DNA from: Paraburkholderia diazotrophica
GTDB taxonomy: Bacteria > Pseudomonadota > Gammaproteobacteria > Burkholderiales > Burkholderiaceae
NCBI RefSeq assembly: GCF_900108945.1
Contig: NZ_FNYE01000005.1
Coordinates: 62,001-126,000 of the forward strand
DNA length: 64,000 nucleotides
Direction of reading: 5' to 3'
Part shown: one piece after another, positions 1-7,237 of the stretch
Layout: every line of letters starts with the position of its first letter
How positions within the stretch are numbered: position 1 is the first letter of the stretch
Program-made: the position numbers and the translations under genes
The notes under the pieces: model-generated
Databases searched by the model: none
Seen by the model: only the letters and a program-made list of their open reading frames with translations
What the model was told of the DNA's origin: nothing

Positions 1-182
1 TCGACTTTCGTGACGGCGCCGTGCATCTGTCGGCGGGAGAGATGTTCGTGGTGCCGAAGGGCAAGGAGCACAAGCCCTACGCGGAAAAAGAAGTGAAACT
101 GCTGTTGATCGAGCCGCGCGGCGTCAAGAACACGGGCGAGGAGAACAGCGACCGGACGGCTGCGAACGACGTGTGGATCTGA
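1..182 (+). CDS. Cupin-domain protein, 3' end only
   Basis: This is the last 59 codons of a gene whose start lies left of the window, read from base 3 to the TGA at 180-182. The translation contains GAVHLSAGEMFVVPKGKEHKP followed by a short hydrophobic strand (VKLLLIEP). That is the second conserved motif of a small single-domain cupin beta-barrel: G-x5-P-x-G, then a metal-binding His. Such proteins bind a metal or a small ligand, and the substrate cannot be inferred from this piece. The charged tail after the barrel (GEENSDRTAANDVWI) is common in Burkholderia cupins. The gene converges on the TetR gene to its right. Confidence 0.75.
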   Translation, partial: DFRDGAVHLSAGEMFVVPKGKEHKPYAEKEVKLLLIEPRGVKNTGEENSDRTAANDVWI

Positions 183-214
183 TATCGATCCGAGCGCATT
201 GCTCTGCGCCCGAT

Positions 215-241
215 GAAGCGCGGCGCGAACAGCCGCGCTTC
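215..241. terminator. GC hairpin between convergent genes
   Basis: Perfect 10-bp arms (GAAGCGCGGC / GCCGCGCTTC) around a 7-base loop, between the convergent cupin and TetR genes. There is no clean T-run on either side, so intrinsic termination is plausible but not certain. Confidence 0.45.
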
Positions 242-257
242 GCTTCAATAGCCGCCC

Positions 258-878
258 TTACCCCATCGTCCTGCCGAAGACGACGCGCGCGAAGAAGTTG
301 CCCAGCACCTCTTCCGCTCGCTCGCCCGAGATGTTCTGTGGATCGACGGTAAAGAAAAACTGCATGCCGTCGCACAGGCCCATCAGCCCGAGCGCCAGCG
401 TTTCCGCGGGCAATGGCAGCGGCGTGCCGACGCGCACCGAAAACTCGCTGATGTACTCGGTCAGCTGTTCGACCTTCTCGTGCAGAAACGCGTTGAAGCG
501 CACGCGAAAACGCGCGTCGCGCGCGGCGAGCAGCTTCGCTTCGACCCATAGCAGGAAGTACTTGTTGTCGCGCGGCAGGCGGCTGTAGTAACGCAGCACG
601 TTCGCTTCCATTTCTTCGCGTGTCGCGTTTTCTTCGAAGATGCTGTGCAGTTCCGCCTGCATCGACTCATGGTCGCGCCGCAGCAGTTCCAGAAAGAGCT
701 CGGGCTTGCTGCGGAAGTTCGAGTAGAACGCGCCGCGCGTGTAGCCCGCCGCCTCGGCGATGTCTTCGACGCTCGCCGCCGCAAACCCCTTCTTCATGAA
801 AATGGCCTGCGCAGCATCCAGCAGACGCAGGCGCGTCTGGTCCTTGCTCTGTTCTCGCGTGAGTCGTTTGCGTTTCAT
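258..878 (-). CDS. TetR/AcrR-family repressor of the adjacent RND efflux operon
   Basis: A 206-residue protein with an N-terminal TetR helix-turn-helix at about residues 20-60 (SVEDIAEAAGYTRGAFYSNF). The all-alpha C-terminal half would form the ligand pocket and dimer interface. The gene is transcribed away from the RND efflux operon that starts about 240 bp to the right, the classic arrangement of a local efflux repressor such as AcrR, MexL or TtgR. A long inverted repeat in the shared intergenic region (915-954) is the likely operator, so the protein probably represses both itself and the pump until a toxic ligand binds. The family assignment is firm. The target is inferred from position and the inducer is unknown. 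Confidence 0.88.
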   Translation of the reverse strand: MKRKRLTREQSKDQTRLRLLDAAQAIFMKKGFAAASVEDIAEAAGYTRGAFYSNFRSKPELFLELLRRDHESMQAELHSIFEENATREEMEANVLRYYSRLPRDNKYFLLWVEAKLLAARDARFRVRFNAFLHEKVEQLTEYISEFSVRVGTPLPLPAETLALGLMGLCDGMQFFFTVDPQNISGERAEEVLGNFFARVVFGRTMG

Positions 879-914
879 ATTTAACAGTCTAGCATTGGTC
901 CGTCCCGAGATTCA

Positions 915-954
915 GCTTTGCATTCAGATACAACTGTGTATTAGAATGCAAAGC
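915..954. promoter_or_regulatory. Probable TetR operator, 18-bp inverted repeat
   Basis: The left arm GCTTTGCATTCAGATACA (915-932) and right arm TGTATTAGAATGCAAAGC (937-954) pair at 16 of 18 positions around a 4-base centre (ACTG). The site sits between the divergent tetR gene and the RND operon, where a dimeric TetR protein would block both promoters. The A/T-rich right arm could also contain a -10 element for the efflux operon. Confidence 0.65.
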
Positions 955-1116
955 ACCATCCGGATCAATGGGTGAGATTACGGACCTCGATGCGACGCGG
1001 GTTGAATGGCAGCGCTCGCAGGCCGCACGGAAGCACACTTCAAAGCACATTCAGCAGCACGTCGTCGGTAGCCTCTGGCTTGCCGTATTCGTTTGCTTCT
1101 CCAGCCCGGAGGCATC

Positions 1117-2304
1117 GTGAATCGTTCCCATCGTGGCGCGTCATCTCGCGCGCACAAGCCGTTCCGCCTCACCTCATCTACTTTGTCCGTGCCGTTGCTT
1201 CGTCATGCGAGGATCGGTGCGCTCGTCGTCGTGGGCGCACTGACGCTCGCCGCGTGCCACAACAAGGAAGCCGCCGCGCCCGCGCCACGGCCCGTGGTGG
1301 CCGTCGCCGTGCATGCGGACGGACTGCCGCTCGCGGCATCGCTGCCGGGCGAAGTGCAGGCGCGTTACTCGACGCCGCTGTCGTTCCGTATCGCCGGCAA
1401 GATCATCGAGCGCCGCGTGCGTCTTGGCGACGTCGTGCAGAACGGTCAGATCGTCGCGCGACTCGATCCCGCCGACGCGCAGAAGAATGCCGCAAGCGCC
1501 GCCGCACAGCTCGAAGCCGCGCAGCACCGGCTCGTCTATGCGAAGCAGCAGCTCGACCGCGACCGTGCGCAGGCGCACGAGAAGCTGATCGCGCAGACGC
1601 AACTGGAACAGACGGAAGACGCGTATGCGTCGGCGGCCGCACAGCGCGATCAGGCCGCGCAGCAGGCCGCGCTCGCGAAAGATCAGTTGCAATACGCGAC
1701 GCTCGCCGCCGATCACGCGGGCGTCATCACGGCCGAACAGGCGGACACGGGGCAGAACGTATCGGCGGGACAGGCCGTGTACAGCCTCGCATGGTCCGGC
1801 GACGTCGACGTGGTCTGCGACGTGCCCGAAGGCGCGCTCGCGTCGCTGCGTGCCGGGCAGGCGGCGACCGTCAAGCTGGGCGCGCTGCCCGGCCGCACGT
1901 TCAATGCGCGCGTGCGCGAACTGTCGCCCGCTGCCGATCCGCAGAGCCGCACGTATCGCGCGAAGCTCACGCTCGATCATCCGGGCCCGGACGTGCGTCT
2001 CGGCATGACGGCCGATATCGACTTCGCCCGCGACCACGCCAGCAGTCAGCCTGCGTCGTTCACGCTGCCTTCCACCGCGCTCTTTCATGACGGCACGACG
2101 CCCGCCGTATGGGTCGTGCGCGCAGGCAGCGATCAGCTCGAACTGCGTCGCGTGCAGGTCGCGCATTACACCGAGCGGACCATCGCGGTCACGCAAGGCC
2201 TGAACGAAGGCGAGCGGGTCGTGTGGCAAGGCGTGCATACGGTGACGGCGGGAGAAAAAGTCCGCGTCGTGCCGCCGCTGCACCCCGAGGATTTCGCGTC
2301 ATGA
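1117..2304 (+). CDS. RND efflux periplasmic adaptor (membrane fusion lipoprotein)
   Basis: An adaptor that links an inner-membrane RND pump to its outer-membrane channel (HlyD/AcrA family). The GTG at 1117 is preceded by GGAGG (1108-1112) and gives 395 residues. A GTG at 1189 would give a shorter, more typical signal peptide, so the start is uncertain. The signal segment ALVVVGALTLAAC ends in a lipobox, so the mature protein is probably lipid-anchored in the periplasm. The usual order follows: barrel-sandwich half, a coiled-coil hairpin rich in Ala/Gln (about residues 110-190), the second lipoyl half (YATLAADHAGVI), then the beta-barrel and membrane-proximal domains. The stop overlaps the permease start (ATGA), so the two are translationally coupled. 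Confidence 0.9.
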   Translation: MNRSHRGASSRAHKPFRLTSSTLSVPLLRHARIGALVVVGALTLAACHNKEAAAPAPRPVVAVAVHADGLPLAASLPGEVQARYSTPLSFRIAGKIIERRVRLGDVVQNGQIVARLDPADAQKNAASAAAQLEAAQHRLVYAKQQLDRDRAQAHEKLIAQTQLEQTEDAYASAAAQRDQAAQQAALAKDQLQYATLAADHAGVITAEQADTGQNVSAGQAVYSLAWSGDVDVVCDVPEGALASLRAGQAATVKLGALPGRTFNARVRELSPAADPQSRTYRAKLTLDHPGPDVRLGMTADIDFARDHASSQPASFTLPSTALFHDGTTPAVWVVRAGSDQLELRRVQVAHYTERTIAVTQGLNEGERVVWQGVHTVTAGEKVRVVPPLHPEDFAS

Positions 2305-5300
2305 GTACAGCGCAAAATGAGGAAGGACGCTTCAACCTGTCCGCATGGGCGCTGCGCCATCAGGCGCTCGTCGTCTTTCTGATCACGCTCGCGACGGCGT
2401 TCGGCATCCTCGCCTATACGAAGCTCGCGCAATCGGAAGACCCGCCGTTCACGTTCCGCGTGATGGTGATCCGCACCTTCTGGCCTGGCGCGACCGCGCG
2501 CCAGGTGCAGGAGCAGGTCACCGATCGCATCGGCCGCAAGCTGCAGGAAACACCTGCGATCGATTTTCTGCGCAGCTATTCGCGCCCCGGCGAATCGCTG
2601 ATCTTCTTCACGATGAAGGACTCCGCGCCCGTCAAGGACGTGCCGGAGACCTGGTATCAGGTGCGCAAGAAAGTTGGCGACATCGCGCAGACATTGCCGC
2701 AAGGCACCCAGGGTCCGTTCTTCAACGACGAATTCGGCGACGTCTACACGAACATCTACACGCTCGAAGGCGACGGCTTCTCGGCGGCGCAACTGCACGA
2801 CTACGCGGACGAGCTGCGCACGGTGCTGCTGCGCGTGCCGGGCGTCGCGAAGGTCGACTATTTCGGCGATCCCGATCAGCACGTCTACGTCGAAATCGCG
2901 AACACGCAGCTGACGCGCCTCGGCATCACGCCGCAACAGCTCGCGCAGGCGATCAACTCGCAGAACAGCGTGTCGCCGTCCGGCACGCTGACGACGCACG
3001 ACGATCGCGTGTTCGTGCGTCCGACGGGGCAATTCAACGATCTGAACGCGCTCGCCGACACGCTGATCCGCATCAACGGCCGCTCGTTCAGGCTCGGCGA
3101 TATCGCGACGATCAGGCGCGGCTACGACGATCCGCCCGTCACACAGATGCGCTTCCAGGGCAAGCCGGTGCTCGGTATCGGCGTGACGATGCAGCCGGGC
3201 GGCGACGTGATCCAGCTCGGCAAGGCGCTCGACACGAAGATGGCGGAGCTGCAGGCGCATCTGCCCGCAGGACTCAAGCTCGTCGAAGTGTCGAGCATGC
3301 CGCACGCGGTCTCGCGTTCCGTCGACGATTTTCTCGAAGCCGTCGCCGAAGCCGTTGCGATCGTGCTCGTCGTGAGTCTCGTGTCGTTGGGCGTGCGCAC
3401 GGGGATGGTCGTCGTGATCTCGATTCCCGTCGTGCTCGCCGTCACCGCGCTGTGCATGTATCTGTTCGATATCGGCTTGCACAAGGTGTCGCTGGGCACG
3501 CTCGTGCTCGCGCTCGGCCTGCTCGTCGACGATGCGATCATCGCCGTCGAAATGATGGCCGTAAAGCTCGAACAGGGCTGGAACCGCACGCGCTCCGCGG
3601 CGTTCGCGTACACGAGCACGGCGCTCCCGATGCTGACGGGCACGCTCGTCACCGTGTCGGGCTTTCTCCCCATCGCGCTCGCGAAGTCGAGCACGGGCGA
3701 ATACACGCGCTCGATTTTCGAAGTGTCGGCGATTGCGCTGATCGCATCGTGGCTCGCCGCCGTCGTGCTGATTCCGATGCTCGGCTATCACATGCTGCCC
3801 GAGCGCAAGCGTCAGGCGCACGAGCCCGACGACCACGAGCACGACATCTACGGAACGCGCTTCTATCGGCGGCTGACGGACTGGATCAGCTGGTGCATCG
3901 AGCGGCGCTTCGTCGTGCTCGCGATCACGGTCATTCTGTTCGTCGTGTCGCTCGCGGGCTTTACGCTCGTCCCGCAGCAGTTCTTTCCAAGCTCGGACAG
4001 GCCGGAGCTGCTCGTCGATGTACGCCTGCCCGAAGGCGCGTCGTTCGACGCGACGTTGCGCCAGGCGCAGCGGATCGAAAAAGCGCTTGAAGGCAGGCCC
4101 GAAATCGATCATTCGGTGGACTTCGTCGGCTCGGGCGCGCCGCGCTTCTATCTGCCGCTCGACCAGCAATTGCAGACGCCGAACTTCGCGCAGTTCGTGA
4201 TCACCGCGAAGACCGTCGAAGATCGCGAGAAACTCGCGCGCTGGCTCGAACCGAAACTGCGCAACGACTTCCCCGCGATCCGCACGCGCCTGTCGCGCCT
4301 CGAGAACGGCCCGCCCGTCGGCTATCCCGTGCAGTTCCGCGTAAGCGGCGACGACATCGCGACGGTGCGCTCGATCGCCGAGAAGGTGGCGGCAACGATG
4401 CGCGCCAATCCCGGCACGGCGAACGTGCAGTTCGACTGGGACGAACCGGCCGAGCGCTCGGTGCGCTTCGAGGTCGATCAGAAGAAAGTGCGCGAACTCG
4501 GCATCACGTCGGCGGACGTATCGAGTTTTCTCGCGATGACGCTCTCTGGCTACACCGTCACGCAGTACCGCGAGCGCGACAAGCTGATCAGCGTCGATCT
4601 GCGCGCGCCGAAGAACGAACGCGTCGACCCGTCGCAACTGCTGACGCTCGCGATGCCGACGCCCAACGGCTCGGTGCCGCTCGGCACGCTCGGCCGGTTG
4701 CGCAGCGATCTCGAATACGGCGTGATCTGGGAACGCGACCGCCAACCGACGATCACCGTGCAGTCCGACGTGCAGGGCAACGCGCAAGGCATCGACGTCA
4801 CGCACGCCGTCGACAAACAGCTCGCACAGATTCGCGCGGCGCTGCCCGTCGGCTACCGGATCGAGATCGGCGGATCAGTTGAGGAAAGCGCGAAGGGACA
4901 GACGTCGATCAACGCGCAGATGCCCATCATGATCATCGCGGTGCTGACGCTGCTGATGATCCAGTTGCAGAGCTTCGCCCGCGTGCTGATGGTCGTGCTG
5001 ACGGCACCGCTCGGGCTGATCGGCGTCGTCGCGACGCTGCTGCTGTTCGGCAAGCCGTTCGGCTTTGTCGCGATGCTCGGCGTGATCGCGATGTTCGGCA
5101 TCATCATGCGGAACTCGGTGATTCTCGTCGATCAGATCGAGCAGGACATCGCGCAGGGACACAAGCGCTTCGATGCGATCGTCGGCGCGACGGTGCGGCG
5201 CTTCCGCCCGATCACGCTGACGGCGGCGGCGGCCGTGCTCGCGCTGATCCCGCTGTTGCGCTCGAACTTCTTTGGCCCGATGGCGACGGCGCTGATGGGC

Positions 5301-5423
5301 GGCATCACCAGCGCGACGGTGCTCACGCTGTTCTATCTGCCCGCGCTGTACGCCGCGTGGTTCCGCGTGCGCGGCGACGAGCGCGATCCGCGGCCCGAGC
5401 CGTCCGAACATTCGGGGAATTGA
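2301..5423 (+). CDS. RND efflux transporter, inner-membrane pump
   Basis: A 1040-residue proton-driven AcrB-type transporter, full length for the family. TM1 (ALVVFLITLATAFGILAY) is followed by a large periplasmic porter domain, a TM2-6 block, a second periplasmic loop, and TM7-12 from about residue 530 onward. TM4 carries the paired aspartates of the proton relay (GLLVDDAIIAVE). The ATG overlaps the adaptor stop, and a NodT-type channel follows after 2 bp, so this is a complete tripartite pump operon. The sequence (start NLSAWALRHQ, motif FWPGATARQVQEQV) resembles the less-studied RND branch paired with TetR regulators rather than AcrB/MexB themselves. The substrate cannot be read from sequence. 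Confidence 0.93.
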   Translation: MSTAQNEEGRFNLSAWALRHQALVVFLITLATAFGILAYTKLAQSEDPPFTFRVMVIRTFWPGATARQVQEQVTDRIGRKLQETPAIDFLRSYSRPGESLIFFTMKDSAPVKDVPETWYQVRKKVGDIAQTLPQGTQGPFFNDEFGDVYTNIYTLEGDGFSAAQLHDYADELRTVLLRVPGVAKVDYFGDPDQHVYVEIANTQLTRLGITPQQLAQAINSQNSVSPSGTLTTHDDRVFVRPTGQFNDLNALADTLIRINGRSFRLGDIATIRRGYDDPPVTQMRFQGKPVLGIGVTMQPGGDVIQLGKALDTKMAELQAHLPAGLKLVEVSSMPHAVSRSVDDFLEAVAEAVAIVLVVSLVSLGVRTGMVVVISIPVVLAVTALCMYLFDIGLHKVSLGTLVLALGLLVDDAIIAVEMMAVKLEQGWNRTRSAAFAYTSTALPMLTGTLVTVSGFLPIALAKSSTGEYTRSIFEVSAIALIASWLAAVVLIPMLGYHMLPERKRQAHEPDDHEHDIYGTRFYRRLTDWISWCIERRFVVLAITVILFVVSLAGFTLVPQQFFPSSDRPELLVDVRLPEGASFDATLRQAQRIEKALEGRPEIDHSVDFVGSGAPRFYLPLDQQLQTPNFAQFVITAKTVEDREKLARWLEPKLRNDFPAIRTRLSRLENGPPVGYPVQFRVSGDDIATVRSIAEKVAATMRANPGTANVQFDWDEPAERSVRFEVDQKKVRELGITSADVSSFLAMTLSGYTVTQYRERDKLISVDLRAPKNERVDPSQLLTLAMPTPNGSVPLGTLGRLRSDLEYGVIWERDRQPTITVQSDVQGNAQGIDVTHAVDKQLAQIRAALPVGYRIEIGGSVEESAKGQTSINAQMPIMIIAVLTLLMIQLQSFARVLMVVLTAPLGLIGVVATLLLFGKPFGFVAMLGVIAMFGIIMRNSVILVDQIEQDIAQGHKRFDAIVGATVRRFRPITLTAAAAVLALIPLLRSNFFGPMATALMGGITSATVLTLFYLPALYAAWFRVRGDERDPRPEPSEHSGN

Positions 5424-5425
5424 TC

Positions 5426-6919
5426 ATGAGCCTCCCTTCCATCGCCCGTAGCGCCATCGCTTTTGCCGCTGCTTCGCTGCTCACCACGGCGTGCACGTTC
5501 GGCCCGAACGGCACGCCGCCGGCGATGCCCGAGCCCGCGCACTATGGCGCCGATCCACTGCCGACGCAAACAGTGCCCGCGCAAGGCGTCACACAGCAGT
5601 TCGTCGCCGGTGCGAAAGCGGTGCCGCAATGGTGGCGCACGTTCCAGTCGGACGAGCTGAATACGCTCGTCGACGAAGGCTTGCGCAACAGTCCGACGCT
5701 CGCCGCCGCCGACAAGAACCTGACGGCTGCGCGCGAGCAGTTGCGCGCGCAGATCGGCAGCAACATGCTGCCGTCCATCGATGCGGGCGGCCAGGTCGCG
5801 CGGCAACGCGCGCTCGGGATTCCCGAAGCCGGGCCGAACACGTTTCTGTACAACGTGTTCGTCGGCCAGTTGCAGGCGCAGTACACGTTCGACATCTTCG
5901 GCGCATCGCGGCTTGCGAATGCGGCGCTCGCGTCGCGCGTGAACGTGCAGGCGTTTCAGTTCGATGCGGCGCGGCGCGCGCTAGCAGCGAACATCGTGAC
6001 GGCGGCGATTTCGGCGTCGATGCTGGATGCGCAGGTCCGGACGACCGAGCGCCTCGGCGCGCTCGCCAACGACCAGGCGCGCGACACGCAGCGACGCTAT
6101 GAACTCGGCGCGGTGCCGCACAGCGATCTGCTCAATGCGCAGCAAAGCGCGGCGTCGCTGGCCGCGAGCCTGCCCGCCGCGCGCCAGCAACTGCTGACAA
6201 CGCGTCACGCGCTCGCGGTACTGCTCGGCCGCACGCCGGACCAGGCGCCGCCGCCACTCGATCTCGCGTCGCTGCACGTGCCGGAACAGGTGCCCGTGTC
6301 CGTGCCATCCGATCTGCTCCAGGCGCGCCCCGACATCGAGGCCGCCGACGCGACGCTGAAGGCGGCCGCCGCCGAAGTGGGCGTCGCGACAGCGCAGATG
6401 TTTCCGAGCCTGACGCTGAACGCGTCGATGGGACAAGGCGGCTTCAGCTGGCCGGTCGCGGTGTCGGGCGCGGGAGCGATCTGGAGCCTCGGCGCATCGC
6501 TGACGCAACCGATCTTCCACGGCGGCGCATTGTTCGCGCAACGTCGCGCGGCCGTCGCATCGTATGAAGCCTCGGTGTCGCAATACAAGCAAACCGTGCT
6601 CGCCGCGTTCCAGAACGTCGCCGATACGCTTGCCGCGCTCGAGCACGACGCGCAGGCGCTCGACGCGGCCAATATCGCAGCGCAAACGGCGCAGCGTTCA
6701 TTTGACGAGACGTCGGCGCGCTATCGTCTGGGCGCGGTGCCCGTGATGGCCGCGAGAGCGAGCGAGCAGCAGTATCGCAATGCGCGGCTCGACGAGATTC
6801 GCTACACGGGCGCGCGCTTGAACGACACGGCCGCGCTCTTTCAGGCGATGGGCAATCCACCCATCGACGATACGCGCGCGGCGTCGGTATCGACGGGCGC
6901 CGCGACGGCTGCGCAGTGA
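5426..6919 (+). CDS. Outer-membrane efflux channel, NodT family lipoprotein
   Basis: A 497-residue TolC/OprM-type outer-membrane factor and the exit duct of the RND pump. The signal peptide ends in a lipobox (LLTTAC, Cys23). Two tandem repeats of the long alpha-helical tunnel domain follow, with typical motifs such as WWRTFQSDELNTLVDE near the N-terminus and the RRYELGAVPHSDLLNAQQS and RYRLGAVPVMAARASEQQY helices in each half. The ATG at 5426 was chosen because it begins the signal peptide 2 bp after the permease stop. It is the last gene of the operon, and the channel may be shared with other pumps. Confidence 0.93.
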   Translation: MSLPSIARSAIAFAAASLLTTACTFGPNGTPPAMPEPAHYGADPLPTQTVPAQGVTQQFVAGAKAVPQWWRTFQSDELNTLVDEGLRNSPTLAAADKNLTAAREQLRAQIGSNMLPSIDAGGQVARQRALGIPEAGPNTFLYNVFVGQLQAQYTFDIFGASRLANAALASRVNVQAFQFDAARRALAANIVTAAISASMLDAQVRTTERLGALANDQARDTQRRYELGAVPHSDLLNAQQSAASLAASLPAARQQLLTTRHALAVLLGRTPDQAPPPLDLASLHVPEQVPVSVPSDLLQARPDIEAADATLKAAAAEVGVATAQMFPSLTLNASMGQGGFSWPVAVSGAGAIWSLGASLTQPIFHGGALFAQRRAAVASYEASVSQYKQTVLAAFQNVADTLAALEHDAQALDAANIAAQTAQRSFDETSARYRLGAVPVMAARASEQQYRNARLDEIRYTGARLNDTAALFQAMGNPPIDDTRAASVSTGAATAAQ

Positions 6920-6933
6920 TCGGGCCGCATGCG

Positions 6934-6998
6934 GTTATCCCCAGTTTCTGGGGATGATCTTGTTGAGAACGCCGGGACAAGCGGGATAAGACATTGAG
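6934..6998. repeat. Intergenic repeat element, copy 1 (divergent)
   Basis: First of three related elements of about 64 bp (others at 7074-7137 and 10194-10257). It aligns with copy 2 with a single 1-base gap. It opens with TTATCCCCAG, which is itself part of a perfect 8-bp inverted repeat (ATCCCCAG TTT CTGGGGAT, 6937-6955), continues with TTGTTGAGAAC, and ends in TTGA. It lies just past the efflux operon. Confidence 0.6.
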
Positions 6999-7073
6999 GC
7001 GTCAGCGGTTTTGTCTCGCGATGAAGATTGCGCGGCGCGTGCCCGAAAAGCCGTCAACGGTGCGTTCGCGCCT

Positions 7074-7137
7074 GTTATCAACAGATTCCGTGCACAGGCT
7101 TGTTGATAACACCTGGACAATCGCGCTAACCCGTTGA
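7074..7137. repeat. Intergenic repeat element, copy 2, with inverted DnaA-box-like 9-mers
   Basis: Begins GTTATCAACAG and carries a perfect 10-bp inverted repeat, GTTATCAACA / TGTTGATAAC, with 17 bases between the two TTATCAACA 9-mers. The 9-mer differs from the classical DnaA box TTATCCACA at one base. The element ends AACCCGTTGA, as in copy 3. Confidence 0.7.
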
Positions 7138-7186
7138 GCGCGCACCTTAATCCTCGACTGATCTTCCAGTGACATCCACACAAAAA

Positions 7187-7216
7187 ACGCGCCCGTGATT
7201 TTCACCACGGGCGCGT
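7187..7216 (-). terminator. Intrinsic terminator of mrcA
   Basis: 11-bp arms (ACGCGCCCGTG / CACGGGCGCGT) with an 8-base loop. On the minus strand the stem is followed by TTTTT, about 20 bp after the mrcA stop. Confidence 0.85.
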
Positions 7217-7237
7217 CTTTCATCCAGGCTCAAGCGA

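Noticed and set aside
2166..4805. 879-codon open frame on the minus strand opposite the RND pump
   Set aside because: The translation is His/Arg/Asp-rich with no domain. It is antisense to a clear RND transporter and typical of high-GC shadow frames.
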